The translations under genes and the position numbers were made by a program. DNA of 64,000 nt. Origin: Neoechinorhynchus agilis (Eukaryota > Acanthocephala). The stretch lies in the NCBI GenBank assembly GCA_051530055.1, contig CM121341.1, forward strand, positions 7,812,001 through 7,876,000, given 5' to 3'. Of the stretch, positions 1-11,677 are shown piece after piece. The notes under the pieces were generated by a model. That model had not been told where the DNA came from, searched no databases, and was given only the letters and a program-made list of their open reading frames with translations. Position 1 is the first letter of the stretch. The number at the start of each line of letters is the position of its first letter.

Positions 1-140
1 AAATTATTTTTGTACCATTTTAAGCTTAAAACAAAAGTCTCTTGATGGCTACTGAAAAAAATTGCCGCCATTATTTTAAAAACCCAAGTGATTCTATGAG
101 TTCACCGTAATTTTGCAACAGAAATTGAAAAAAGAATTGT

Positions 141-1061
141 TTAAAAGCGAGCAATTAGTACCGATGTCATATTCTTAATTCTCGTTTGCCATATATTCGT
201 GATTATTTCGCATAAAGTCTTTTTGTTTAGAACATACGATTGAACTTTCTTAAAGTATCGAAGGTGCTTCGGTATTCCGTCGATTGTGTTCTTAGAGAAT
301 AATTGATAAAGAAAACAACCATTGAACCGAAATGAATTCACCGAAAAATTCAATTTTGACTTGATGAGTTCGTTTCCGGACTCCAGTGCGATGTCCTGTT
401 TTATAAGATCGAGAATCTCCTCACTGGATTTTCCATTTATTAAATTTTCCCATCTATCATTTCCTAAGGCGCAAACTTCGCCAAATCGTTCCCATTGGGG
501 CCTTTTAAATGCAACGCTCGATTAATTTCAATGTATCGCGATTACCTCGGTGTAATACTGCCGGAAGTTTGGTTTAAAAAATCCAAGTTTTCATTATAAA
601 TTCGTATACATTTGGACGCCTTTTCATAAAGCGCACTAATTATGACATTAAAACGATTTGTTAAAAGCTTATCACTTACTGATAATTCTCTTCGAGCATC
701 CTCACTTGATCTTGTTTCCTATAAACCTGATTTTTTAAGTCCAAATACTCCTTGGTCGATTCCTGATGATCTTCATAAGTTATAAGTTCCATCTCGTCCA
801 AAGATCTAAGTGCCGAAATGATCGATTTACAGTATATTGTCTTCTCTTTCAATTGTCTTAAAGAGCCAGTTTATTATTAAAAAAAATTTGACGACGATTA
901 ACCTGGTCACATATTCAATTTTATTGCCACCGTTCAAATAATCCGTCGTATTGTCTATCTTTTTCAGACTATAGATTTATTAATAGAAATATAGATGTAA
1001 TGTAGACATATAAAGGAGACCTTTGAAATATATTGATCTCTTTTTGCATCTTCTCTTCCAT
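141..1061 (-). CDS. Five-exon coiled-coil protein, function unknown
   Basis: I reconstruct five exons on the minus strand: 1061-1021, 968-903, 856-680, 635-546 and 501-141. All junctions are GT-AG, introns are 44-52 nt, and the reading frame stays open to a 244-residue protein ending in TAA at 141. The first half (about residues 10-115) is rich in Lys, Glu and Leu with heptad-like spacing and probably forms a coiled coil. The second half is more globular, with a Trp-rich stretch near residues 126-145 (WERF, DRWENL) and a C-terminal helix-like region. An in-frame stop lies just upstream of the ATG. I do not recognise the family. The compact splicing and continuous frame make a real gene likely; the start codon could be internal if an upstream exon exists. 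Confidence 0.6.
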
Positions 1062-1808
1062 TTTCGTCTAAAAATTCGATTGTTTTCTAAACATAACCGG
1101 GTAAGCATGGTAACAAAAATTTATACATTTTAAAAGAATATTTTATATTGTGGAAAATGCATCGCGTTGAGAATGAATATCACAAACTTTTCGTTCGTTT
1201 CCTGTTCACTAAGATCTTTAGACTTTTTTGTATAGGTAAATGATTGTAGCCAATCAGAGTGGAATTTATTAAACACTTTAACACGAGATTGTGCCTTCGA
1301 AACCAATCGGCATTAATAAATTCCTTTAATTTCTCACCGGCATAAACAAGCATAAATATAGTTCAATCTAAAAAACTTATCGTGGTAATTTTCGGCCTTC
1401 GCGTTGGCCGAAAATTCGCTGCATCCGTATTTTCGACCGTTACTGAGCCACAACGGTGGTTTGAATGATTTCATGACATTTATAAAGTAAAATTTTAGAT
1501 TTTAAAAACACTTTGCATTTAAATAATTAACTATTTATCATAAATTGGAGTGTCGTAAAATTTTAGAGCGTTTTTTCTTCACAAATGTGGTTGGTTTTTT
1601 TGCAATATCTGAAACTGTCTAAGATGTTCATCATTTTTTATAGCAAGTTAATTGCTTCTCAGTCTTCAAAAATCAATTATTTGATAATTCGCTAAAATAT
1701 CAGAAATTTAAAAAGGTGTTTGCATCGATTGTCGGTGAAACAAAGAATTTGTTGCAATTAGTTTATTCGCCGGACGACAAATAAGCCGGGAATAGCAAGC
1801 GAACAAGC
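1062..1808. other. Intergenic, no gene seen
   Basis: AT-rich sequence without a convincing ORF. Around 1390-1425 a short inverted repeat pairs aattttcggcc with ggccgaaaatt around a TTCGCGTT loop; it resembles stem II plus GAAA of the ribozyme-like repeats elsewhere in the window but lacks the CTGANGA half. Confidence 0.4.
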
Positions 1809-2120
1809 TCATAACGTCCGTATCTTTTTTAGCCAATCATTAAGTTCTTCGAGTGAAGCTGAATCAGTGTAACCCAATATTGCATCGTAAATAGCTCGAA
1901 CATTAGCATTCAAAAGGCGTTCTGCATCAACGAAATGATGTAGTTGAGGCTCGCCAATCGAGCTTGCCATTTGAGTTGATGTTCGTGGTAATCGATGCAA
2001 TTTTTTTCTCTTAGAGATTTTCCTGTATTGATCTTTATTTAATTCCATTTTGTTTATTCTTTGCGAACATGTACGATCCATCAGGCAGTCAATTACCCAA
2101 TTTATGTACTCGTTGTCCAT
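1809..2120 (-). CDS. Hypothetical protein, 103 aa
   Basis: An uninterrupted ORF with an ATG at 2120, basic in the middle (residues 35-45, KISKRKKLHR) and with an amphipathic C-terminal helix ending in LNDWLKKIRTL. Composition is protein-like and denser in charged residues than chance ORFs in this AT-rich DNA. No domain is recognised. It could be one exon of a longer gene. No clear neighbour relationship. Confidence 0.35.
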   Translation of the reverse strand: MDNEYINWVIDCLMDRTCSQRINKMELNKDQYRKISKRKKLHRLPRTSTQMASSIGEPQLHHFVDAERLLNANVRAIYDAILGYTDSASLEELNDWLKKIRTL

Positions 2121-2964
2121 TTTTTTTAATTTTTTTGTCCTGATCTAAGGGTTTAGCGGCCTAAAACACTCACACAAAATTCGGGTTTATTGTGTAAAAA
2201 TTACAAAAATCAATGAATCGCGTCAAAGTGACCATTTTGTGTTTTTGCCGTAGACTTGTCTCAGGCTTTTATTGTGGAAATTCTGGATTTTTAGCGTTCC
2301 TCATAATGTAATCTCTAGAATCTTCACTGTCGTATTCTTTTCCTTCTAAAAAGATATCTCGCCGCTTTATACATTTCTACTCGCTTTCCAATATTTAACA
2401 CAAAACTTTAAAATTGGTGCCTAACATGAATTTTATAATTAAAACTCACAAGATGGCTAAAATGAAACTACGGATTAAATAATGTATTTATTATCTGATT
2501 TCTTTTTTTTCTATTGTCCTTATTTTGGAAACAACTTATTCAAGGTCTTGAAAAACACATTTTCAACCGGTTGAGAAGTCAGTCGACAATCCACCAACTA
2601 ATTTCAATTTTATCTAAAATGAACCTTTTCCTAAATACATCTGAAACCTCCTCTTTCGAAATATTTCAGAAAATAAAATGATTTTTAATCAGGCGAGTAA
2701 ATTGACCACAAGTCAAAATATTCCTAAAATGTCCGCTAGAATTGGCTTCGTAAAGATCTTAAGCTTTTCTTCAATAATCTCATGTCCTACAATTCGAAAT
2801 CAAGTCAGAGTAAAACGCTTAAATATATCAATTCCACGATTATGAATTCATATTCGTGTTACAATCATTAAATAATTAGCATGCAATTAAAAACGTAAGA
2901 GATTTGTTTCGATAAGATTCTTGGAATCATCTTTAAAGCGTTTCAATTCCTGCTTTTAACTTTT
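2121..2964. other. Intergenic, one degenerate repeat
   Basis: No gene seen. At 2641-2680 (+) there is a degenerate copy of the ribozyme-like repeat: CTGAAAC, a pyrimidine-rich spacer, then TTTCGAAATATTTC and AAAATAAA. Confidence 0.35.
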
Positions 2965-3090
2965 TCCAGATTTATTATCGAACGGAAAATGGGTGTTTTA
3001 TTTGTTTATTGCTTCAAATTTTCGACGCCTTCCGTCTTCGTCAGGAAGCTTTTCTTCGGTTGTCTGAAAAGGAATCAGAGGAGGGCAATA
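2965..3090 (-). repeat. Dispersed element carrying the AAUU-type hammerhead motif
   Basis: About 125 bp that recur at 26060-26175 with roughly 85-90 percent identity by eye, including AAACACCCATTTT downstream and a GATTCCTTTTCAGA-like segment upstream of the ribozyme core. The second copy is degenerate in the core. Both lie in the same orientation and have no coding capacity. Confidence 0.6.
3005..3049 (-). ncRNA. Hammerhead ribozyme-like motif, best copy in window
   Basis: Read on the minus strand from 3049: stem I 5' strand GCTTC, core CTGACGA, one A, stem II GACG with loop GAAGG and CGTC, core GAAA, then ATTT, then stem I 3' strand GAAGC. This matches the type I hammerhead layout: stem I of 5 perfect pairs, stem II of 4 perfect pairs, complete CUGANGA and GAAA boxes. 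Stem III would be only A-A/U-U, and AAUU is self-complementary, so it could pair between two RNA copies. The predicted cut follows the U at 3016. AATAAA starts immediately after stem I (3010-3005). Such minimal hammerheads are known in Penelope-like elements and retrozymes. Confidence 0.7.
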
Positions 3091-3711
3091 TCAGGAAAAA
3101 ATGTTTTCAAAACTCAAGTTTCTCCTTTTTTTCAGGGATCATTTTACCTCTTATTTTGAATCTTAACTAAATCGGAACTATCATGAAAGTATTGGTCTTC
3201 TCATGAGATTAAGTTTGCATTAATAAATTATCGAAGGTTTTCAGTCGTAATTTTGAATATTCAATAAGAAATACTTTACGAATACAGTTTACCGATTGAT
3301 GATTCTCTTCAAAATAAGCCCGAAAATGAAAAATTTCAAATAAAAATCATTAAAAAATGTTCCATTCTGAGAATCATCTTTAAAGCCTTCAATTCATGCT
3401 TTTAACTTTTTAAGACGGTCTTTCAACTTCATTTTACCTCGATCTCGGGAGCAATATCAGGAAAAAATGTTTTCAAAACTCAAGTTTCTCCTTTTTTTCA
3501 AGGATCATTTTACCTCTTATTTTGAATCTTAACTAAATCGGAACTATCATGAAAGTATTGGTCTTCTCATGAGATTAAGTTTGTATGCTTTTCAGTCGTA
3601 ATTTTGAATATTCAATAAGAAATACTTTACGAATACAGTTTACCGATTGATGATTCTCTTCAAAATAAGCCCGAAAATGAAAAATTTCAAATAAAAATCA
3701 TTAAAAAATAT
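3085..3711. repeat. Direct duplication of about 270 bp
   Basis: The block at 3085-3360 recurs at 3451-3711 with near identity apart from a 20-bp indel. The first copy abuts the ribozyme-bearing element at its left edge. Non-coding; no terminal repeats seen. Confidence 0.75.
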
Positions 3712-5463
3712 TCGTTTTGCTCTAATTGATAAGAAAATGATTTTTTTCACCAAAAAACTATTTTTTAAATTGCTATTGACATTAAATGTTCGATTTGTAA
3801 TAGTTTTGTGTCAGCAAAGACAAAAAATGTTCAAGTATGACATGAAGATCATCGAAATGTGGACATTTCAATTTTTTACTTTTCTGAGTGATTTTATCAA
3901 GTCTGAGATAGCTAAATTTATACACAAGAACGAATTTCTTTAATAAAAGTTTCGAATTTGTGCTTACTTTTTCTTGGACTTAATGAACGTTGGAAGGGTA
4001 AACACAATCTCAACTAGCAATTTTAGTATATTTCCGTTTTTTTGCCGATTAATAATTTTTTAGGTGATTGATGTTTAGTACTCTAATTAAAGTTGATCAG
4101 CACTGGAATGAGAAACTGGCGAAGCCTCAATCTGCTTAGACGTCAACGAACGCTTTCCAATAATTATGCAAATATTCGAAGCCTTCAGACTCAGAACTTC
4201 CTATGCAAGGCCGATTATCGTTGCTTGAACCCGATCATATCTAAAGCTCAGTTCTTCGTAGATTTCGAGCATCATCGTTTTTTCTCTTTGGCATAAAGTG
4301 GTTATCTCCGTAAATCACCTAAATGTCACAAAAAATAAACATATAAAAAAGTATGCGATTCCGAGATAAAGCCACCATTTTTACGATTTCTGATTAAGAG
4401 TGGCTTACGAGCTCAAGATAACTCTTGGCGTTTGTAGATACCTTCTATTTTCTAAAGAAAATATAATGCTATGCTGAAAATTCTCGGTTCGCTTGATAGC
4501 TCGGTTATTAAAGTTATACTAATTCCCAACTTGATGAATCCAAGTAAGAATAAACCGGCAAATGTTTGTATACTCTAAGAGTTGATTTTTTCACTCTTCT
4601 TGATGTAGTAAAATGAAAATTTTCGGTAATTTTGCTATGGAAGATGAACTAAGACGTTCTCGGGTTTCTATCGAATTAGGCAACTAAAGCTTAAGATACG
4701 TTTTTTTCTCTGATAAAAGTCCTTTTAGGTCGCCAAGAGCATGCAAAATAACATAAGATCTTCAATAAATCCAACAAATGAGCTCACTTGTTAAACTTTA
4801 TAACTTTACAACAAATCCTGCAATCTTTCTCACGTTCTAAAAAATATTTATTGAAATTTGAATTGTGGTGATGACAATCCCCTGGATAAAATACATATTT
4901 TATTGATTTGTTTTGTGTTGTATGGCTTGGGTTTAATGGGGATCGCCATTACCGAGGTTACCACAATTAAAAATTTATCATTCCGAGAAATTTTCTCTCT
5001 GTGATTTCTTAAAATCACATAAATTTCTAGTATTAAGTTTAGGTTTGAAGATTTAATTAGTTCTCGTTCGTTCAGAGGCAATTAAGATAGTTTTCAGCGA
5101 TGTTTTTTTTTCGAATTTTCGGAATCATATGCGATCTAATTTCAAGAACCGTTTTTCTACAGCCATAATTGGATTCAAGCATTCCAAATTTAAGTCGACT
5201 CACTCAAAATTGAGTATCTAAGGCTGAAAAGCGTTCTTATTTCTCTAAATTTCGGCGTTCCGTGGCATTTAAGTGTATCAACATAGTGGATTTCGAGACA
5301 CAGTGCGACTCATGGTATGCCTCACTACCTCCAAAACACTTAGTTTAAAAAAGAGTGGCTGTACCTTTGGATTTCTGCTTCTTATTGTTTAAATTATTCC
5401 AATTCAATTTTTTAATTTATATAGAAGCGCAAAAATGGACTTTATGCATAAAATACATCGCTA
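3712..5463. other. Intergenic, no supported gene
   Basis: Short ORFs (for example 3737-3943, 4093-4296 and 4848-5081) are hydrophobic or low-complexity and have no splice context or family resemblance. I see no RNA gene or repeat here. Confidence 0.4.
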
Positions 5464-6255
5464 TTCTACATCCTAAATAATGATTATTTTGCTAAAATTA
5501 AACTTTAATTCGATCGTTTTAGCTTTTATTTCCATAGATTTATTTAGATTCTTAAACGAAATGGAAACAAAGTCACGTTCAGAAAATTAGATTTCTACAT
5601 CCTAAATAATGATTAGTTTGCTAAAATTAAACTTTAATTCGATCGTTTTAGCTTTTATTTCCATAGATTTATTTAGATTCTTAAACGAAATGGAAACAAA
5701 GTCACGTTCAGAAAATTAGATTTCTACATCCTAAATAATGATTAGTTTGCTAAAATTAAACTTTAATTCGATCGTTTTAGCTTTTATTTCCATAGATTTA
5801 TTTAGATTCTTAAACGAAATGGAAACAAAGTCACGTTCAGAAAATTAGATTTCTACATCCTAAATAATGATTATTTTGCTAAAATTAAACTTTAATTCGA
5901 TCGTTTTAGCTTTTATTTCCATAGATTTATTTAGATTCTTAAACGAAATGGAAACAAAGTCACGTTCAGAAAATTAGATTTCTACATCCTAAATAATGAT
6001 TATTTTGCTAAAATTAAACTTTAATTCGATCGTTTTACCTTTTATTTCCATAGATTTATTTAGATTCTTAAACGAAATGGAAACAAAGTCACGTTCAGAA
6101 AATTAGATTTCTACATCCTAAATAATGATTATTTTGCTAAAATTAAACTTTAATTCGATCATTTTACATTTTATTTCCATAGATTTATTTAGATTCTTAA
6201 ACGAAATGGAAACAAAATCAACCGAAATCTAAAGATCGGTCGTTCAGAAAATTAG
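5464..6255. repeat. 129-bp tandem array, about 6 copies
   Basis: Units start at 5466, 5595, 5724, 5853, 5982 and 6111, giving an exact 129-bp period. Copies are nearly identical with a few substitutions, mostly in the first and last units. Each unit contains TTTAATTCGATCG and AAACGAAATGGAAACAAAG. 129 is divisible by three but no long ORF runs through the array. Confidence 0.9.
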
Positions 6256-7137
6256 ATTAAATCAGCGATTTTCCGCTCAACCAAAACAACAATATTTATG
6301 TGTACCCTGAACCGAACGGTAAAGAGTTTGCACGAATCCGTCCGGATCCTCAGAGGATCCGAGACTCATCAGTGAGTTTCCTATTCCGTTCAATCGTGAT
6401 TTTATGCCCTGACCAATAAATCAGTGGGTTGTGTGCTTAAAATAAAAATTATTGGCCCCATGAAAAATTCAAAAATAATGCTTCAAGTTTCCTTCTTCTT
6501 TTTTTATTATTGTTGTCAATCAAATCATTTGAACACTTCTTTATTTTTAAAGATTCTGTACATTTCCCGGTTTGTAGTTTCTAAAACCTACACAAATGCA
6601 CTTTCGGAAAGGTACAAGAAAAACTTTATTAACTAATGATCATCAATGAAACTTTGGACGCAAAAAAAAGAATTCATCAAATGGACACTTCCAAATGGTT
6701 AACCAGTTGACAAAACGATCTCAAAATAGACAGACGCCGTCTATCCAAATATCGTATTTACGTTACCGTAAATGGACGGTACTTAGGAGTATTTTTGTAC
6801 CCGATCGCGATATGTCGATTGGGTCACCTAAGGAAATCGTTTGGTTAGAATACATTTGGAATTCGACACAATTTCAGGAATATCATAAACATTTTGTGGT
6901 ATTTCCAATGATTTTAAACATTTTAAGGTTCACATTTTTCGTGATTAAAAGTGCAATTTGTTTGATTAATCTTAAATTACTCACAAATTTAAGTTTTTTG
7001 GGGCTATGAAAAGAACTCGAGCAACTGCTCTTTTTTTCTTGAAGTTTCCTTTCGTCGGAGATTATGCTTACAAAGTTTTTCTTAATTTTGATAACATTCT
7101 CATTGTTGTAATTTGGCTTCAGATTATTCAATCAGGG
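6256..7137. other. Upstream region of UAP1
   Basis: Contains two strong hairpins at 6331-6377 (CGGATCCTC...GAGGATCCG and ACTCATCAGTGAGT). The ORFs at 6424-6636 and 6695-7131 look non-coding. No core promoter motif stands out. Confidence 0.4.
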
Positions 7138-8908
7138 ATGAGACCTGAAGATTTGTTCCTTAGACTCCGAGAACGCTTGGCAAGAAGCGGACAAGTGCAG
7201 TTGCTCTCGTATTGGACTGAATTGAACGACAGCGAACGAACTAAGTTATATGAGCAATTAGAATCACTTGATATCGAACAGCTTCATGAGTAAGATCTCC
7301 ACTTTAAGGCCTGTTCAATATCGATTTCTAAATTAAGTGATTTCTTAGCTGCTTATGAGGAGTATCTGCATCCGAGAGAGCGAGCTGTATGTAGCTGCGA
7401 TTTATTTTTTTAACTAAAACGTTCAATGGTAGGACATTGAACCTGTCCCGGAGACAATTCGATCAGGAACTAATTTATGTTCAAGAAAAGATTACGATAA
7501 ATATTGGACGATGGGTATGTTTTGAAATTGTTTTAATTTTGTTAGCTCTATCTCTTCGTCTCGTAGGTCTAAGAGCTATAAAACAAAAAGAGGTGGCAGC
7601 GGTCGTCATGGCAGGAGGTCAGGGAACACGATTGGGGGTTTCATATCCAAAAGGGATGTACGATGTCGATTTGCCTTCTAAGAAGTCTTTATTTCAGCTT
7701 CAAGCCGAGCGAATAACTCGTCTTAAGGAGCTCGTGAAAAGGAACGAAGATGCTGAAAGTTGCGAGATACATTTGCCTTGGTATGGGTTTTTTTAAGACT
7801 TTAGGATCTGTAAAGATTGATTTTAATAGGTTCATTATGACGAGCGATCATACAATGGCTGAGACGAGAACGTTCTTCGAAAAGCACAATTTCTTTGGCC
7901 ACCCAAAAAGTGACATCTTCTTTTTTGAACAGGATGAAATGCCTTCATTTACTAAACATGGCAAAATTATTTTGTCCGATAAGTGCACTTTATTTAAAGC
8001 ACCAGGTATGAACGCGGATGCTTCAAAATTCGATTTGAAACTTGTTTAGATGGCAATGGAGGACTATTTAAGGTTTTGAAATCAAGTGGAATGCTGGACG
8101 AAATGGCCAGACTTGGGATAAAATACGTTCATGCTTATTGTGTGGACAATATTTTAGTCCGTGTTGCAGATCCCGTATTTATCGGTTATTGTATTGATCA
8201 AGAGTCCGACTGTGCGGTCAAAGTAGTATTAAAAGAAGAGCCAAACGAGAGCGTCGGGGTTGTATGCCACTCTAAAGGAAAATATCAAATTGTTGAATAC
8301 AGCGAACTGCCTGATTGTGAAGCTCACAAGCGCGAAACCTCGGGCCGACTAGCGTTTAGAGACGGGAATATCTGTAATCATTTTTTCACCGTTGATTTCC
8401 TGAACACAGTGGCTGATCGTCTACTCGCAAATGAATTCAAGATGACCAATCATCCTGCAATCAAGAACATCCCTAGTATAGATGGAACAGTTCAAGGACT
8501 GAAATTAGAAAAATTCGTTTTTGACGTGATTCCATTGAGCCAGAAATTCGTTATATGGCAAGTAGAACGGAAAGATGAGTTCGCACCTCTTAAAAACGGT
8601 CCGAATTCTGGTAAAATTCATTGTACACCTCAGAGTTGTAAGGAAGCGATTTTCAATACTCATCGGAAATGGATTACCGAATCTCTGTCCACAAAGGAAT
8701 TCAATAATGATATGGTCGAAGTTTCTCCACTTGTTTCCTATTGCGGAGAAGTATATTAACGTTCTATGGTGAAATGCGATCTGAGGCATAAATTTAGGGT
8801 CTCGATGAAGTCAACGAGTATTCTGCTAATATTAAGTTCTTTGATGGTCAACGGTACGTCGAGATTGAGCGTAATCCAGGCAATGGGAATATTGAATTCC
8901 CGAAATAA
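7138..8908 (+). CDS. UAP1: UDP-N-acetylhexosamine pyrophosphorylase
   Basis: Makes UDP-GlcNAc (or UDP-GalNAc) from UTP and the sugar 1-phosphate in the cytosol, feeding chitin, glycan and GPI synthesis. Seven exons with GT-AG introns of 44-52 nt: 7138-7289, 7338-7386, 7433-7514, 7567-7780, 7830-8005, 8050-8750, 8798-8908. They give 494 residues, close to the usual 480-520. The nucleotide-binding signature [20 protein letters not shown] is intact in exon 4. Other family motifs are [17 protein letters not shown] (across the exon 5/6 junction), [35 protein letters not shown] and a C-terminal [11 protein letters not shown]. The ATG at 7138 matches the family N-terminus MxxxDLxxxLxxxGQ..LL..W. The C-terminal tail is short but of normal type. 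Confidence 0.95.
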
Positions 8909-9563
8909 AAGTAGTTTGTTTTTCGAAATTAGAAAAGAACACAAAACCTAAGCGTATTTCCCATATTCCCAAAATAAGAATCGAAGGAATCAACCATGAT
9001 TTCGAGTTCCCAGACTGTAAACCAATTAATGGGAACCATCAAAACAAAAAACGAGAAACTTGCTTTTCTCGAAATATTTTCTAATAGAACAAACATCCAA
9101 GAGTCAATAAACCATTACACTTTATAAAATTGTTTTAAGTCTCATAAATCTCGAAACTCATAAAAAAAGAGCATTTAGTAGATCATTTAAAAGAGCAGCA
9201 AAACGATAACGAAAAAAATAAAGATCTGTATTGGTGGGTGTTCATGGATCACTGAGAAATGAGGTCTTATTGAACGTCACTATCAAGATTGACTCAGTTG
9301 ATGACTAAATCTGGAACATAAAATTTCTTGTCAGGCGTGTCGATTCGTGAAATTCCATCCTGGATTCGGTCACGATGAAATAGCGTGACTTAGATGGTGA
9401 AGTTCATTCTCAAAAGTCTATCGAGATGTATTCAAAATGCGGGTCTATTCGGTATAAAAACTTTTAAAATAATTAGCAAAAGATTTTATCCCTAAATTGT
9501 TTTTTGGGTCAATGCGAAGTTTGTGGACTTCTTTAAAATCAATAATTGTTAAAATACGCTTTA
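8909..9563. other. Intergenic, no gene seen
   Basis: AT-rich sequence following UAP1; AATAAA-like signals occur near the UAP1 stop (8903-8908) and at 9216-9221. No ORF of interest. Confidence 0.4.
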
Positions 9564-10200
9564 CAATTCCGAAGAAATCTAACGTGGAGAACGAAATCTT
9601 TAAATTAAAATTAACTTCGTCCTGACCAAAACAATTTGTGATTATAGTACAGTTTTTTATCGTGTTTCATTCATTTAAAATGACCAAAATATTAGCAGTT
9701 TCCTTTTAGTTTTAAGTCCAGGAGAACAGCCAAACTGTTCAATTCCTTCAGCGTGAATAGGATTTAAGAATTAAAAACGATAAAGTGAGACTTTTTACCC
9801 TGCGGTCGGTTACTGAGCCGAATCCTCGTAGTTTCTCAAATCTCTTTTAAGTTTCTCTAAAGGCAAAAGTATGATTTGGAAAATGAGATGTATTAAAACT
9901 TCACTAGAAGACGCCAATTCCGAAGAAATCTAACGTAGAGAACGAAATCTTTAAATTAAAATTGATTAATTTCGTCCTGACCAAAACAATTTGTGATTAT
10001 AGTACAGTTTTTTATCGTGTTTCATTCATTTAAAATGACCAAAATATTAGCAGTTTCCTTTTAGTTTTAAGTCCAGGAGAACAGCCAAACTGTCCAATTC
10101 CTTCAGCGTGAATAGGATTTAAGAATTAAAAACGATAAAGTGAGACTTTTTACCCTGCGGTCGGTTACTGAGCCGAATCCTCGTAGTTTCTCAAATCTCC
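9564..10200. repeat. Direct duplication of about 285 bp
   Basis: The block at 9564-9848 recurs at 9915-10200 with only a few differences. Both copies contain CCCTGCGGTCGGTTACTGAG and end in TTTCTCAAATCTC. It is non-coding and may carry the promoter of the gene at 10453. Confidence 0.8.
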
Positions 10201-10452
10201 TTCTCCAAAGGTCGATTTTCTTCGTCGAAATCACGATCCAAAAAATGAGATATATCTCAGCTTGATCCATATTCGCAAAAAAACGAATAAACTTGCGGCT
10301 ACCTCACAGAATTCTATGTTTTGAATACATTGCGCGAACAAAATTGGGCCAAAAACAAGCCCGGACGAGCGCCACGTGAAACATCTCGTACAAAACCTCG
10401 ATCCGCATCACCCACATTTTTACAATCAAGGTAAGAAAAATCCCTGATTGCC

Positions 10453-10920
10453 ATGACCAAATGTCCGGAACTTCTCGATACGACTCATCTTCAGGAAGAT
10501 CTGATATACCACGACCATTTGACGGGAGAAATCCGTCCAGTTAGAGATTTCTTTATGCGCCAGTGTTCCATGCTGGAATGGGCGTTGACTGGAAATGAAA
10601 ACAATCCACCGGATACCTGCCTATGGCACTCTAAGAGGATTACTGAGAGAATCCTGAGGATTCGTCAGGAATTAGCACAGAATAAAGTGATGGCTAATGA
10701 AGACTTGGAGCGTGAAAGCCGAGTTGATTTCCGTGGAGAAGAATGTGTTCGTGGTCAAAGTACTAATAAAACCATTCGGAAGTACATTAGACGGAAAAAG
10801 GATGATCCTGTACCTGATAAATGGATGAAAGATTTGTTTAAGAAACCGAAGATCCCGAGAACCACAAATCGAAAGCCGAAAACGAAGAAACTAAAAGCGA
10901 AGAACGTTATTTCCTTCTAA
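10453..10920 (+). CDS. Hypothetical basic protein, 155 aa, possibly missing an upstream exon
   Basis: The ORF is dense in charged residues: an acidic/aromatic first half (HDHLTGEIRPVRDFF, LEWALTG), a helix with RITERILRIRQEL, and a strongly basic C-terminal tail rich in Lys and Arg that looks like a nuclear or nucleic-acid-binding tail. Upstream, 10320-10432 has protein-like codon use and ends at a good donor (CAAG|GTAAGA), so an earlier exon joining at an acceptor such as the TTCAG ending at 10495 is possible, but I found no junction that keeps both frames open. The family is not recognised. Confidence 0.5.
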   Translation: MTKCPELLDTTHLQEDLIYHDHLTGEIRPVRDFFMRQCSMLEWALTGNENNPPDTCLWHSKRITERILRIRQELAQNKVMANEDLERESRVDFRGEECVRGQSTNKTIRKYIRRKKDDPVPDKWMKDLFKKPKIPRTTNRKPKTKKLKAKNVISF

Positions 10921-11677
10921 AAGGCGTTCTAGATTGTTACATCGTTGTTATAAATTTAAAGCTTTTCGTTTTGAATCCCTAATTTTATCGTAAAAACTCT
11001 TTTTCCCTACTCAATCATTCTTTTGCAAATAAAAAGCGATAAAAATTGAAGGGAAAACCTTGTCTTAACTGATTGAAAATAATCAACTCTAAGGTCTTAA
11101 CTATCGCCTTCTCAGATAATCCGCCAAGATAAAGAACATGGGATTAGATCTTAATTCGTCTGATCCATTTGGCGAAAAATATTTTGATAAGTGTTTGCAT
11201 CTAGCGTAAAAATTAAAAGGATTTCATTGATAAAATCCTTCGGGTTTGATTTATTTACCTTCCGTCCACTTCTGGTTCGGCTACCTGTAATTTCTTAAGA
11301 ATTGCCAAACTATTCACCGACTACAGATTCCGGTTAAATGATCAGTTCTGTGAGATATCAGTCATTTATCTAATCGTCGAATTCTGCATTGAACTAAACA
11401 TGAATTTCAGTTTGTTTCTCGATCTCTATTCTGTGCATTCTGCTTCGAAGCTCAAAAATGTCGTCTCGGCCACTAATAAATGTTTTCTTGAATTTGGGAA
11501 ATGCACCAAAAGAGAGCAATTCCATAAGTTAATATTTTAAAAATCGATTAACGTCCTTCTGCCATTATCGGTCTAATTTCTCCAATGGCCATCATCTTTT
11601 CAATATTTACCTTCTTAATGTTATTCCCGCGGCGATTTACGAGACGAATCTCTCAAAAATAGATATCGATTTATCAT
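10921..11677. other. Intergenic, no gene seen
   Basis: No ORF, RNA gene or repeat recognised. Confidence 0.4.

Noticed and set aside
6331-6377. Two hairpins with CTGATGAG on the minus strand resembling a hammerhead
   Set aside because: The CTGATGA box lies in the loop of an ACTCA/TGAGT hairpin and the stem II hairpin is followed by GGATTC, not GAAA, so the core is incomplete.
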